The notes: a model not told the origin generated them from the letters alone. Positions 8,586 to 18,590 are shown, numbered from the stretch's first letter. The stretch is 64,000 nt of DNA from Coraliomargarita sp965656715 (GCA_965656715.1 CBFHLR010000001.1:124001-188000); one strand, 5' to 3'. A program made the numbers and translations.

Positions 8586-8647
8586 GTAGGGCTTCTGCTT
8601 GCAGAACGCCTTTGATGCTGGCGGCATCGTGCAAGCACGAGCCCTAC
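8586..8647. repeat. Two-hairpin REP-like element
   Basis: The element is bounded by the inverted ends GTAGGGCT and AGCCCTAC. It contains two hairpins, TTCTGCTTGCAGAA and TCGTGCAAGCACGA, separated by about 20 bp. The layout (outer inverted ends, two inner hairpins with CTTGC/GCAAG tips) matches the REP elements around the transposase at 57.7 kb, although the sequence differs. It lies between the end of the dehydrogenase and the end of hrpA and may act as a shared 3' structure for both transcripts. Confidence 0.75.
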
Positions 8648-8722
8648 CTTGGTCAGGCCTGAAACCGCCTGAATTGCTCCGCCATCTCCATTTCATTCCG
8701 TCGATAGGCTCATGCCAGGAAA

Positions 8723-8737
8723 GGCGGGACCCCAACC
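8723..8737. repeat. 15-bp direct repeat GGCGGGACCCCAACC, copy 1
   Basis: The same 15 bp occur at 19444-19458, in the same orientation, again in an intergenic gap near a gene end. Here it follows a GCC...GGC mini-hairpin just before the end of hrpA. It is probably one half of another REP-type family. Confidence 0.6.
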
Positions 8738-8741
8738 TTGG

Positions 8742-11700
8742 CTACCGTTTCAGCTGGCGAGCAATGTCGTCGGCGAGTTTTTCGAGGCGCTTCTCGGAAA
8801 CCTTTTGTGCGGTGCCGAGTTCTTGGGCATAGACCGAGACTTTGAACTCTTCCAGGAGTAACTGGTAGGGGCGAAGAAGTGCCTTTTGTGTCTCGCTCTT
8901 GGCTAGTATGTTGAGCTGCGCGAACTGCTGCTCAAAAGGTGTTACGCGCTTGGATTTCTCCATGTCGCTCTGAATGTTGGCTTTGGCACGTTCGGCGCGA
9001 AGCATCATGGCTTTGAGGAAACGCGTGATATGTGGCAGCTCACTAAACTCGCTTTGCTGCAGTAGATCCTGTGGTGCGAGCAGTTCCATGTGGCCGCGCA
9101 TGCCTGGATAGCAGATTGCCTGACTGGTTTGTTTCTTTTTTAACAGTAATTCGATGGCTAGGCGCGCTTCGAGTAGTTTACGCAGTTCGCTAATTAGCTG
9201 CTGAATCATGCCGCGTCGTTCCTGATCGGCACGCTGTAGGACTTTTTCAAAACGGCTTTGCTTGAGTGGTAAATGGACTCCGGTGCGAAAGAGGTGTCGG
9301 CGCAGGTGTTGCCATGCTGGGGCCTTGAGTTTGTCCACGCTGCCGAGTGGCAAGAGTAGGGTGCCGAGCTGTTTGAGGTCTTTCAGGTCGCGGCGCAGCC
9401 AGCCGAGGTCGCGGCCCATGATAATTTCGCCCAGTGCAGGCCAGCCTTGTTCGGTGGCGGCTTGTGCGGACTCTAAGTCAGGCATCAGGCGTAAGTGCAC
9501 CTGCTCTTTCTCTTCGACGAGCGCAGGGTAGGCTTTGAGTGGTAGGCCTGCTTCGCCGGAAAGATCGATGCATTCAGGAAGGTCGTCAAAGTCCCATGCG
9601 CTGAGATTTTCACGCTCGTATTTTGCGGTGGCTTGTTGCCATGCAGGAATGCTTTCGAGTCCACTGCCTTTGGCGACTTGTTGCTCCTGCGCCTGGAGGG
9701 AGTCGCGCAGTGCGTCGAGTTCGCGTCCGGTGGCAAGCACTTCACCTTGGGTGGTGCTGACTTGGATGCGTGGCTTTAGGTAGTCTGGGATTTCAGTTCG
9801 CGACCAGTCGTCTCGATTAGTGAGGATCTTGTATTCAGATTGTAAATACGCTGAGAGAGTTTCGCGTAGTGGCTGATTAGATGGCTTGATCTGTTGGCTG
9901 ATTTGTGCCGCACGCTCTTTGAGCGGGTGTAGGCTGACACGTATCGGCTTCGGAAGACCACGGAGGAGGCTTTCGATTTTTTCTTCGAGGTGTCCCGGGA
10001 CTGCCCAATCGAGCACGCCCTGTTGAATGGCGCCGAGTTGATTGATCGCAACCTGCACCGTGACTCCATCGTCCTCGCCGCCGGGATCGTGGCGATACTG
10101 TAGCGGGAGTGTGCTTCCGCCGATGTTGACTGCTTTGGGGAAGGCCTCGGTCAGCGTTTCGTCGCTGCTTTCGGGGAGTAGGTCTTCAAGGCGCGCTTTG
10201 AGGAAATCGAGATTGCCGCCGTATTGATCTTTGGTGAAACGCCGCAGCTCGGCATAAGAGCCGACTGCTTTGAGACGCCCATGATAGAAGTCGTATAGGC
10301 GATCTTCGACGGTCAGCCCTGAGCCCATACGTCGACGCGCGAGCTCCGACTCAGCTTGTTCGGCGACTTCTGTGTTTTGTTTGAGGAAGTCGGGCTGTTC
10401 GCGGATGCCTTGCTCGATCAGGCCATTGCGAATGAAGATGTTGAGGGATTCCGCGGGGTCGTGTTTGGTTAGTGACACATTGCTGCGGGCAATTTCTAGA
10501 CCAAAGAGCAGCTTGCGCTGTTTGCATTGTGCGGCGCAGGCTTTGGTGCTCCAGAAGGGCTCGGAGTGCTTGGTTTGGATTAGATCACCAGCGACTTCTT
10601 CGATCCAGCGCGCGTCGATCTTCGCGGCGGTGCGTGCAAACAGGCGGCTGGTTTCCATCCACTCGCCACAAACAATCCAATCGGGTGCAGAAGTCTTGGC
10701 GGGCTTCACTTTACCCTTCTTCTGATAGGATGCTTTACGCTGTTTCTTCGCGGTGTCGTGGTCGAACAGAGCGGAGCCGGGGAAGAGCATCGCCTTGCGG
10801 TTGCGCGGTCCACGGTAATTGTGCTCCTCTTCCTTGATCGCCAAGTTGCTCAATAGGCCGGAAATGATTGAGCGGTGAATGGCCGCGTAGTTTTTGTCCG
10901 GATCCTTTTGAGCGGTGGCAGGTGCCGGAATCTTGATTTTTAGATTCTTTAGGATGCGCTCTAGCTGGTGGTGGATGTCGCGCCATTCACGCATGCGCTG
11001 GTAGGAGACGAAGTGCTCTTTGCAGAACTTGCGCAGCTTACGCTGTGTGAGCTCGTCCATCTTGTCGTGGTAAGCATTCCAAATGTTCAATAAGGTCAGG
11101 AAGTCGGAGTCCTTGTTGACGAAACGGCGTTGCATTTCGTCGGCTTCTTTGGCGAGCTCTGAGGGACGCTCACGCGGGTCTTGAATCGATAGGCCGGAGG
11201 CAATCACCAGCACATCCGCGACGGCGTTTTCGCGCTGTGCTTGCAGCAGCATGCGCGCGACAGTTGGGTCGACCGGGATGTGAGCGAGTCGGCGGCCCAG
11301 CTTCGTTAGGCGGTAGGCGTCTTCGTTGCCTTTGTTGATGTCTGAATAGACTGCGCCGAGTTCGGAGAGTAGGCGATAGCCACCGCGAATCGAATTGTCG
11401 GCCGGAGGCTCGATGAAGGGAAAGGTGCGCACATCGCCGAGTCGGAAGGCCATCATGCGAAGGATGACTGCGGCGAGATTGGAGCGATGGATTTCAGGAG
11501 TGGTGAACTCGGGACGCGTGTTGTAGTCTTCTTCTGAATACAAGCGATAGCAGATGCCATTGCTCACACGTCCGCAGCGGCCTTTACGTTGGTTTGCGCT
11601 GGACTGAGCAATCGGCTCGATGGGGAGGCGCTGTGTGCGTGAGTGCGGACTGTAGCGACTGATGCGGGCGAGGCCGGCATCAACCACGTAGCGAATGCCG

Positions 11701-12593
11701 GGGACCGTGAGTGAGGTTTCGGCGATATTCGTGGAGAGAATGACACGACGGCGTCCTGCGGGATGAAAGATGCGTTGTTGGTCGGCGTTGGCGAGGCGAC
11801 CGTAGAGCGGCAGGATGTCGCAGGAACGGGCAGGACTGTCTTCAAGTAGGCGGCGGACTTCGTGGATGTCGCGCTCGCCGGGAAGGAATGCGAGGATGTC
11901 GCCCTCGCGATTGCCGCGCAGGATTTCGCCGATCACCTCGACGGCCGCTTCGATAAAGGTGAAGTCTTTTCCTTGGGCGGCCTCCTGAACGTCTTCGACT
12001 GGGCGGTAGATCAGGTCGACCGGATACATGCGTCCGGAGACCTCGATGATCGGTGCGTTGTTGAAGGCTTTAGAGAAAGTCTCGGTATCGATGGTCGCCG
12101 AAGTGATGATGATCTTGAGATCTTTGCGCTTGTCGGCGAGCTGGCGCAGGAAGCCGAGAATGAAATCGATGTTGAGGCTGCGCTCGTGGGCTTCGTCGAT
12201 GACGATGGCTTCGTAGCCTTTGAGCAGCGGGTCGTCCTGGATTTCGTTTAGCAGGATACCATCGGTCATGACCTTGATGGCAGTTTGCTTGCTGGTCTGA
12301 TCAGTGAAGCGGATCTTGGCGCCGACCTCCTTGCCGAAGCTGACTTTCAGCTCTTCGGCGATGCGTTGTGCAACAGAGAGTGCAGCCACACGACGTGGCT
12401 GGGTGCAGCCGATCAGGCCCTGTTGTCCGAGACCGCACTCGAGCAGGAACTTCGGAATCTGGGTCGTTTTACCAGAGCCGGTTTCACCTGCGATGACGAC
12501 GACTTGATTTTCGCGCACGGTGCGAACGATCTCCTCGCGCCGTGCGTGGATCGGGAGTTCGTTGCTGTAAATAGGTTGGAGTGGTAAAGACAC
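8742..12593 (-). CDS. hrpA: ATP-dependent RNA helicase HrpA
   Basis: HrpA is a DEAH-box 3'-5' RNA helicase; in E. coli it helps rescue stalled ribosomes. The 1283-residue length equals full HrpA. The N-terminal helicase core shows Walker A GETGSGKTTQIPK near residue 37, CTQPRRVAA, DEAHERSLN near residue 155, SATIDTETF, and the motif VI segment QRKGRCGRV. The helicase-associated, OB-fold and long C-terminal DUF3418 domains follow (RDDWSRTEIPDYLKP). It begins 9 bp after the cyclase-domain gene ends, so the two are probably one transcription unit. The gene ends close to a REP-like element. Confidence 0.96.
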   Translation of the reverse strand: MSLPLQPIYSNELPIHARREEIVRTVRENQVVVIAGETGSGKTTQIPKFLLECGLGQQGLIGCTQPRRVAALSVAQRIAEELKVSFGKEVGAKIRFTDQTSKQTAIKVMTDGILLNEIQDDPLLKGYEAIVIDEAHERSLNIDFILGFLRQLADKRKDLKIIITSATIDTETFSKAFNNAPIIEVSGRMYPVDLIYRPVEDVQEAAQGKDFTFIEAAVEVIGEILRGNREGDILAFLPGERDIHEVRRLLEDSPARSCDILPLYGRLANADQQRIFHPAGRRRVILSTNIAETSLTVPGIRYVVDAGLARISRYSPHSRTQRLPIEPIAQSSANQRKGRCGRVSNGICYRLYSEEDYNTRPEFTTPEIHRSNLAAVILRMMAFRLGDVRTFPFIEPPADNSIRGGYRLLSELGAVYSDINKGNEDAYRLTKLGRRLAHIPVDPTVARMLLQAQRENAVADVLVIASGLSIQDPRERPSELAKEADEMQRRFVNKDSDFLTLLNIWNAYHDKMDELTQRKLRKFCKEHFVSYQRMREWRDIHHQLERILKNLKIKIPAPATAQKDPDKNYAAIHRSIISGLLSNLAIKEEEHNYRGPRNRKAMLFPGSALFDHDTAKKQRKASYQKKGKVKPAKTSAPDWIVCGEWMETSRLFARTAAKIDARWIEEVAGDLIQTKHSEPFWSTKACAAQCKQRKLLFGLEIARSNVSLTKHDPAESLNIFIRNGLIEQGIREQPDFLKQNTEVAEQAESELARRRMGSGLTVEDRLYDFYHGRLKAVGSYAELRRFTKDQYGGNLDFLKARLEDLLPESSDETLTEAFPKAVNIGGSTLPLQYRHDPGGEDDGVTVQVAINQLGAIQQGVLDWAVPGHLEEKIESLLRGLPKPIRVSLHPLKERAAQISQQIKPSNQPLRETLSAYLQSEYKILTNRDDWSRTEIPDYLKPRIQVSTTQGEVLATGRELDALRDSLQAQEQQVAKGSGLESIPAWQQATAKYERENLSAWDFDDLPECIDLSGEAGLPLKAYPALVEEKEQVHLRLMPDLESAQAATEQGWPALGEIIMGRDLGWLRRDLKDLKQLGTLLLPLGSVDKLKAPAWQHLRRHLFRTGVHLPLKQSRFEKVLQRADQERRGMIQQLISELRKLLEARLAIELLLKKKQTSQAICYPGMRGHMELLAPQDLLQQSEFSELPHITRFLKAMMLRAERAKANIQSDMEKSKRVTPFEQQFAQLNILAKSETQKALLRPYQLLLEEFKVSVYAQELGTAQKVSEKRLEKLADDIARQLKR

Positions 12594-12602
12594 AGTTGTG
12601 TT

Positions 12603-13580
12603 TTACTCCTCCTCGCTCTCGTTCATGAAGGCCCAGATGGTGTGGCGACCGTAAGGGCGGATGTGCGCGACGTAGTCCTCTTTCTTATATTGAATCGGAA
12701 TGTCGGGCACGGCTTTGTCCACATAGACGCGGCCCGCCGGACAAGCGCCACAGAGGCGGCTGGCGATGTTGATGCTGCGGCCGATATAGTCGTTGCCCGA
12801 TTCCAAGTGACTGGCGAGGCCGAAGCCGATACCCGCACCGATGCCCTCAGGCGCTCCGTGGGTGAAATGTGGACCGTCGCTGACGATTTTCCAGCGATCT
12901 TTGAGTGAGAGACATCCGCCGATAGCGACGTTGACCGCGATTTCACGGTCGTTCGGGTTGGTCTCCCAGATGGCCACGACACCGTCGCCGACAAGTTTAA
13001 CCAAATCGGGCGGGAAGCGCTCGAAGGATTTGCCCACCATATTGTAGAAGGCAGACATCAAGCCGCAGGTATAGGGGGACTCGATATTGGGCTCCTCGCA
13101 AAACAGACTGAAGCCGCGAATATCGATGACCACCGCGAGCACTTCGCAGGGCTTGCCAAATTCGACCTCGCTTTCGCCACTGTCGATGAATGGGAAGTCG
13201 GAGTAGAGGCCCTCCTCAAACTGATAGTAGGTCGCCTTGTCGACTGAGTCGCTGTAGAAGCTCAGACCTTGCAAGTAGCGGTCGTAGGTCTTGGGGCGGT
13301 ATTGCAGCTCGGAAATGCTGTAGCCCTCGTTGTATTGCGAGCGGCTGGTGTAGAAGCGTGCGGAGTATTTGCGCACTCTGCGCTCTTTGCCTTCCAATTT
13401 CTTGAGCACGTTCGCGACATTCGGTTCGTCGAGCACTATAAATGCCTCATAGCCGTCGATCGTGAAATACACATGGCGGTATTCCGGATGGACGGTTTGG
13501 AAACGGCTACAGATATCCCAGAAATCACTGAAGTTGAGGTCTGGGATCGGATAGTGCCGGCGTATGATGGTGGAAGGCAT
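12603..13580 (-). CDS. Protein with a class III nucleotidyl cyclase domain
   Basis: This 325-residue protein has an N-terminal half of unknown fold (residues 1-155). Its C-terminal half resembles the class III adenylate/guanylate cyclase catalytic domain. VVIDIRGFS carries the first metal Asp, and KLVGDGVVAIW carries the second in GDG. GIGAGIGFGLAS and DYIGRSINIASRL match the later core motifs, and a small Cys pair (CGACPAGRVYVDKAV) follows. The two metal ligands are kept, so activity is possible, but I cannot identify the substrate-specifying residues. No membrane segment or receiver domain is visible. It sits upstream of hrpA, probably co-transcribed. Confidence 0.72.
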   Translation of the reverse strand: MPSTIIRRHYPIPDLNFSDFWDICSRFQTVHPEYRHVYFTIDGYEAFIVLDEPNVANVLKKLEGKERRVRKYSARFYTSRSQYNEGYSISELQYRPKTYDRYLQGLSFYSDSVDKATYYQFEEGLYSDFPFIDSGESEVEFGKPCEVLAVVIDIRGFSLFCEEPNIESPYTCGLMSAFYNMVGKSFERFPPDLVKLVGDGVVAIWETNPNDREIAVNVAIGGCLSLKDRWKIVSDGPHFTHGAPEGIGAGIGFGLASHLESGNDYIGRSINIASRLCGACPAGRVYVDKAVPDIPIQYKKEDYVAHIRPYGRHTIWAFMNESEEE

Positions 13581-13582
13581 TC

Positions 13583-13622
13583 AGTAGAAGTTAGAAGCTA
13601 GAAGGGGGAGGTTAGAAGCTTC
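13583..13622. repeat. Degenerate heptamer array, unit AGAAGYT
   Basis: Immediately upstream of the cyclase-domain gene the plus strand reads as near-repeats of AGAAGTT / AGAAGCT (three clear units, one interrupted by a G run). A similar AGAAGTY array lies at 21792-21825 between cysS and argF. Confidence 0.6.
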
Positions 13623-13625
13623 TTT

Positions 13626-13706
13626 TTTGTCGAAATCGAAATCGTTTTCGAAATCGGGACCGGTTGTGTCAGCGATTTCGATATCGATTAGGATTTGGAT
13701 TTCGAT
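13626..13706. repeat. Degenerate hexamer array, unit GAAATC, as an inverted pair
   Basis: The left array reads GAAATC GAAATC GTTTTC GAAATC GGGACC. After about 15 bp, the right array reads as the reverse complement (GATTTC GATATC GATTAG GATTTG GATTTC GATTCG). Both are intergenic, between the cyclase-domain gene and the rpmB terminator. A shorter relative lies at 27437-27462. Confidence 0.65.
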
Positions 13707-13716
13707 TCGCGGGCAC

Positions 13717-13749
13717 AAAAAAACTCCGACGAACCCGTCGGAGTTTTTT
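13717..13749 (-). terminator. Terminator of rpmB
   Basis: The stem is CTCCGAC / GTCGGAG with a 6-nt loop (GAACCC), flanked by an A run and a T run so that the A/T pairs extend the stem. It lies 20 bp past the rpmB stop. Confidence 0.9.
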
Positions 13750-13768
13750 GAAAGTCTGTGTCAGCAGC

Positions 13769-13999
<231 letters not shown>

Positions 14000-14077
14000 G
14001 AAAGTTCCTTTGTTTTGGATGAAAGCGGTGCAAAGTAGGCTTTGATGCGCTTCAATCAAGCCTTTTTCTTGAAAAAA

Positions 14078-15073
<996 letters not shown>

Positions 15074-15107
15074 TTACAAACGCCAACAAGTAGACAGAGT
15101 CGCGGTC

Positions 15108-16361
15108 ATGCACAAGCGCACTTTCAAATGGGCCCTTATCGGAGGGACGCTGTCTTTCTGGGCGGCGATCATTATTTTTCAGCCAAGCGCACGTGCGCTG
15201 TTCTCATTTGAATTCTGGGGGAATCTGGCCCGCTATAGTCGTGTCATGCGTTTGGTCGAGACCGAGTTTGTGCATGCCGATGATGTCAGTTATGAGGAGT
15301 TGACCAATGTGGCGTTACGTGAATCGGTGCGTTCTTTGGATAAGTATTCTGACTATATGATTCCCGAGGATTTTGAGACCTTCAACATGGCTTCGAATCA
15401 GGAGTATGTTGGGGTGGGCATTGAGCTTACTGAGTTTGGTGGGCAGGTGCGGATTACTCAGGTCTTTGAGGGAGGTAGTGCGGAAGAAGCTGGGTTGTTG
15501 GCAGGTGATGTGATTGTTTCCGTCGATGGAGAGACTGTTCGCGGTGAGTCACTTTCCGAGGTGTCGGAGCGTGTGCGTGGTGAACCGGGCACGAGTGTCG
15601 CTTTAGGGATTGAGCGGGTGAGGCAGGACACATCGCTTCAATATCAGATGCCACGGCGTGCGATTACTCTGGATGCTGTAGTCGATATTGAGATGAAGAC
15701 CGCGACTGTGGGGTATTGCCTACTACGTCAATTCACCGAAAAGGCAGATATTGAGCTTGGATCCGCGATCCTTGAGTTAGACTTGAAGGGGATGCAGGCG
15801 CTGATCCTAGACCTGCGAGGGAATCCTGGAGGGCGCTTGGACTCGGCGGCATTGATTGCTGATCTTTTTTTAGAGCCTGGGCGGACAATTGTAACTGTGG
15901 AATCCCGCCGTGGCTTGGTGCAGACTGTTCAGACCGAACCCTCTGGCACTCGCTTCGAAGGGCCACTGGCTATTCTGATTGATAATCAGAGCGCGAGTGC
16001 CTCTGAGATTTTGGCGGGTGCTTGTCGTGACCATGGCCGAGCGATTTTGGTTGGCGAGCAGACCTTTGGTAAGGGCTCGGTGCAAAGTGTGTTTCAGTTT
16101 CGTGGAGGGCATGGTTTGAAGCTGACGACTGCGCGCTATCTGTTGCCCTTGGGCGAAGCGATCAATGGCACCGGGGTGGCTCCAGATGTGAAGGTCGAAC
16201 TGAGTCGCGAAGATTCCTATGTGCGCTTGCTGCAGCGCCACCACCTTAGGGAGATGGACGCTGCTGAATTTGAGCAACGCTTTGGCTTTGCGCCTGTGGA
16301 GGATGCGCCGCTGCAGATTGCGCAGGAAATGCTTGAAGCTCGATTAGCTGCAAGCCACTAA
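15108..16361 (+). CDS. Carboxyl-terminal processing protease (S41 family, CtpA-like)
   Basis: An envelope serine protease of the tail-specific protease family, 417 residues. An N-terminal signal anchor is visible (FKWALIGGTLSFWAAIIIF). A PDZ domain follows (YVGVGIELTEFGGQVRITQVFEGGSAEEAG), then the S41 catalytic core. The nucleophile Ser is in NQSASASEILAGA near residue 296, and the general-base Lys is in TFGKGSVQ near residue 322. I chose the ATG at 15108 because upstream in-frame starts run into the divergent methyltransferase gene. It is followed after 3 bp by tsaD, so they are probably co-transcribed. Confidence 0.9.
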   Translation: MHKRTFKWALIGGTLSFWAAIIIFQPSARALFSFEFWGNLARYSRVMRLVETEFVHADDVSYEELTNVALRESVRSLDKYSDYMIPEDFETFNMASNQEYVGVGIELTEFGGQVRITQVFEGGSAEEAGLLAGDVIVSVDGETVRGESLSEVSERVRGEPGTSVALGIERVRQDTSLQYQMPRRAITLDAVVDIEMKTATVGYCLLRQFTEKADIELGSAILELDLKGMQALILDLRGNPGGRLDSAALIADLFLEPGRTIVTVESRRGLVQTVQTEPSGTRFEGPLAILIDNQSASASEILAGACRDHGRAILVGEQTFGKGSVQSVFQFRGGHGLKLTTARYLLPLGEAINGTGVAPDVKVELSREDSYVRLLQRHHLREMDAAEFEQRFGFAPVEDAPLQIAQEMLEARLAASH

Positions 16362-16364
16362 TCC

Positions 16365-17402
16365 GTGATGCTTCTTGCAATCGAAAGTTCCTGCGATGAA
16401 TCCGCACTTGCGCTGTTTGACCCTGCGCAAGGGATCGTTGGTGAATGGGTGCACAGTCAGATTAGTTTGCACAAGGAATACGGTGGTGTGGTGCCCGATC
16501 TTGCCAGCCGTGAGCATTTGAAGAATTTCTTTCCGCTGCTTGAAGCGTCGGATGTGTTGCAGCATCAAGCGCAGATCAACGAAGTTGTAGTGACCAATGG
16601 CCCAGGGCTTGCGGGGTGCTTGGCGCTTGGGATTGCCTTTGCGAAGAGTGTTGGGCTGGCTTGGGACTTACCTGTGCGTGGCGTCAATCACCTGCGTGGC
16701 CATGCCTACTCGCCGTTCATTAATCTGCATGCAGAAAATCCCTCGGATTTTGAGGCAGCCTTTAAGGGACTGTTGCCGCATCTTGGTTTGATTGTTTCGG
16801 GCGGTAACACGATCTTGTTTGAGATCGATACGAATCAACAGCTGACGGTGCTTGCGGAAACGGTCGACGATGCGGCGGGTGAAGCACTGGACAAAGGTGC
16901 CAAATTGCTGGGATTGCCGTATCCCGGTGGTCCGCATGTGGAGAAGCTCGCGCAGTCCGGAAATGCGGAGGGGTATGATTTTCCCAAGGCGATTGCGCCG
17001 CGCAATGAGCGTCGCTTCAGCTTTTCCGGTCTGAAGACCAGCCTGCGCTACCGAATGGAGAAAATGGACGACGCTGAGTTGGAAGCTGCGATGCCCGATA
17101 TTTGTGCCTCCTATCAAGGTGCAGTGATTGCTCAGCTGCGGGGTAAGACGCGCCACCTGATCAATGACGGCAATTATCGGAGCCTCGGTCTATCGGGAGG
17201 TGTTTCCAACAACAAGGCTCTGCGCGCTTCGATGCAGGATTTGGCAAAGCGACATCGCTTGCCCTGCTTGATCGCAGAGCCGAAGCACACCGGCGACAAT
17301 GCCGCAATGATCGCTTTCGCTGCATTCGCAGATCCACAAGGCACGGCATCCGATTCTGCTGAGTCACCGCTGAGTATTCAACCCGCACTGCGCCTAGCCT
17401 GA
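16365..17402 (+). CDS. tsaD: tRNA N6-adenosine threonylcarbamoyltransferase TsaD
   Basis: TsaD transfers the threonylcarbamoyl group to A37 of tRNAs that read ANN codons. It works with TsaB and TsaE; tsaE is at 41085-41540 in this window. The 345-residue protein shows LLAIESSCDESALAL at the start, the HGGVVPDLASREH-like segment YGGVVPDLASREHLKN, the metal-binding HxxxH as HLRGH near residue 110, GGNT, and DDAAGEALDKGAKLLGLPYPGGP. SGGVSNNKALR is near residue 275. The start is GTG 16365 or ATG 16368. The stop overlaps the next start as TGATG. Confidence 0.96.
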   Translation: MMLLAIESSCDESALALFDPAQGIVGEWVHSQISLHKEYGGVVPDLASREHLKNFFPLLEASDVLQHQAQINEVVVTNGPGLAGCLALGIAFAKSVGLAWDLPVRGVNHLRGHAYSPFINLHAENPSDFEAAFKGLLPHLGLIVSGGNTILFEIDTNQQLTVLAETVDDAAGEALDKGAKLLGLPYPGGPHVEKLAQSGNAEGYDFPKAIAPRNERRFSFSGLKTSLRYRMEKMDDAELEAAMPDICASYQGAVIAQLRGKTRHLINDGNYRSLGLSGGVSNNKALRASMQDLAKRHRLPCLIAEPKHTGDNAAMIAFAAFADPQGTASDSAESPLSIQPALRLA

Positions 17403-17791
17403 TGAATTGCCCGTGTGAAAGTGGGGCATCCTATGTGGATTGCTGCGAGCCCTTTGTGTCCGGGAAGGCCAAGGCGCCGACCGCCGAGGCGCTGATGCGT
17501 TCGCGCTTTGCTGCCTATGTGGTGGGTGCGATCGATTATTTGGTGGCAACGACCCTCCCAGCATCGCGCACACCCGACCTGCGTGCGGGCTATCAATCGA
17601 CGCACGATGAGATCGAGTGGATTGGGCTCGAAGTGCGTTCCACTTGGCAGGGCGGCGAATCCGACAAAGTCGGCAAAGTTGAATTTTGCGCGACATATCG
17701 TCAGGGCGATCAGACCGCTGAGCACCATGAGCTCTCACGTTTCCGCAAGCGTGGCGGCGAGTGGTTCTATGTGGATGGCGAGGTTACGTAG
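17402..17791 (+). CDS. YchJ-family SEC-C motif protein
   Basis: A 129-residue protein of the YchJ/UPF0225 family. The N-terminal zinc-binding SEC-C motif is CPCESGASYVDCCEPF (CxC...CC). It is followed by the family's ALMRSRFAAYVVGAIDYL segment and an NTF2-like beta domain. SEC-C motifs are zinc ligands also found at the SecA C-terminus; the role of YchJ is unknown. The start overlaps the tsaD stop (TGATG), indicating translational coupling. A REP-like palindrome begins right after its stop. Confidence 0.85.
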   Translation: MNCPCESGASYVDCCEPFVSGKAKAPTAEALMRSRFAAYVVGAIDYLVATTLPASRTPDLRAGYQSTHDEIEWIGLEVRSTWQGGESDKVGKVEFCATYRQGDQTAEHHELSRFRKRGGEWFYVDGEVT

Positions 17792-17880
17792 GTAGCACAG
17801 GCGTCTCGCCTGTGTCTCAAGCGGGAACACAGGCAAGATCCGTCTTCGCAGGAGAGCTACGCCGGACGCGTGCCTGCTAC
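17792..17880. repeat. REP-like palindromic element
   Basis: The element is bounded by GTAGCACAGGC on the left and GCGTGCCTGCTAC on the right. The left hairpin is ACAGGCG-TCT-CGCCTGT; the middle contains GCGGGAACACAGGC and a CTTCGCAGG segment. It lies between the YchJ-like gene and the clpP terminator. Its right half is less regular than in the 57-61 kb elements, so it may be decayed. Confidence 0.6.
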
Positions 17881-17882
17881 AC

Positions 17883-17915
17883 AAAAAAAAGAGCGCCCGT
17901 TGCCGAGCGCTCTTT
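17883..17915 (-). terminator. Terminator of clpP
   Basis: A 9-bp stem (AAAGAGCGC / GCGCTCTTT) with a 10-nt loop. It is followed on the minus strand by eight T. It lies 22 bp past the clpP stop and next to the REP-like element. Confidence 0.9.
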
Positions 17916-17937
17916 GGAAAATCAGGATCTGCGGAGT

Positions 17938-18519
17938 TTAGATTTTGTCGACGATGCCGTCGGCTAGGCCGTATTCGATCGCTTCGTCGGCAGTCATGTA
18001 GAAGTCGCGGTCGGTGTCCTTCTCTATACGCTCCATTGGCTGGCCGGAGCTCTTGGCTAAGATGGCGTTGAGCTCATCGCGGAGACGTTCCATTTCCTGA
18101 GCCTGAATGTGGATGTCCACCGCCACGGCAACCATTTGACCAGAAATGAGTGGTTGGTGAATCAGCACGCGACTGTGTGGATAGAGGAAGCGCTTACCCT
18201 TGCTTGCACCACAGAGTAGGATCGAGCCCATACTGGCGGCCATACCGGTGACGACGACTTTGATCGGTGAGCTGATGAGCTGCATTGTGTCGTAAACCGC
18301 CATGCCCGCTGTGATCGAACCACCCGGAGTGTTGACGTAGAAGGTGATCTCTTCACCCGGAGCGTCTGCTTCCAGATAGAGCAGCTTCTCAGTGATGTCC
18401 TTGGCGGACTTATCGCTGACTTCGCCCCAGAGGAAAATTTTGCGATCCTTCAGGAAGCTTTCCTGAATCTTAGCGCCTGCAGGTTGTTCGGAATCTTTTT
18501 TCTTTTTGTCGTCGGCCAT
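17938..18519 (-). CDS. clpP: ClpP-family serine protease subunit
   Basis: The proteolytic subunit of a Clp protease, 193 residues. The catalytic Ser is in VTGMAASMGSILL near residue 95, and the His is in SRVLIHQP near residue 121. ERIEKDTDRDFYMTADEAIEYGLAD carries the last part of the fold. The N-terminus is atypical: a Lys-rich leader (MADDKKKKDSEQP) and FLKDRKIFLWGEVSDKSAKD replace the usual YDRGERAYDIYSRLL-type start, which suggests a paralogue rather than the main ClpP. No clpX is adjacent. The ATG at 18519 is preferred; a longer reading to 18753 overlaps rpiB and is rejected. Confidence 0.92.
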   Translation of the reverse strand: MADDKKKKDSEQPAGAKIQESFLKDRKIFLWGEVSDKSAKDITEKLLYLEADAPGEEITFYVNTPGGSITAGMAVYDTMQLISSPIKVVVTGMAASMGSILLCGASKGKRFLYPHSRVLIHQPLISGQMVAVAVDIHIQAQEMERLRDELNAILAKSSGQPMERIEKDTDRDFYMTADEAIEYGLADGIVDKI

Positions 18520-18590
18520 TAGTGGAATGGGGTGATGGTTTGAAAGGAATAGAAGAGCAGGAGCGGGCTTGGTTTCAAGCCGCGACTCGA

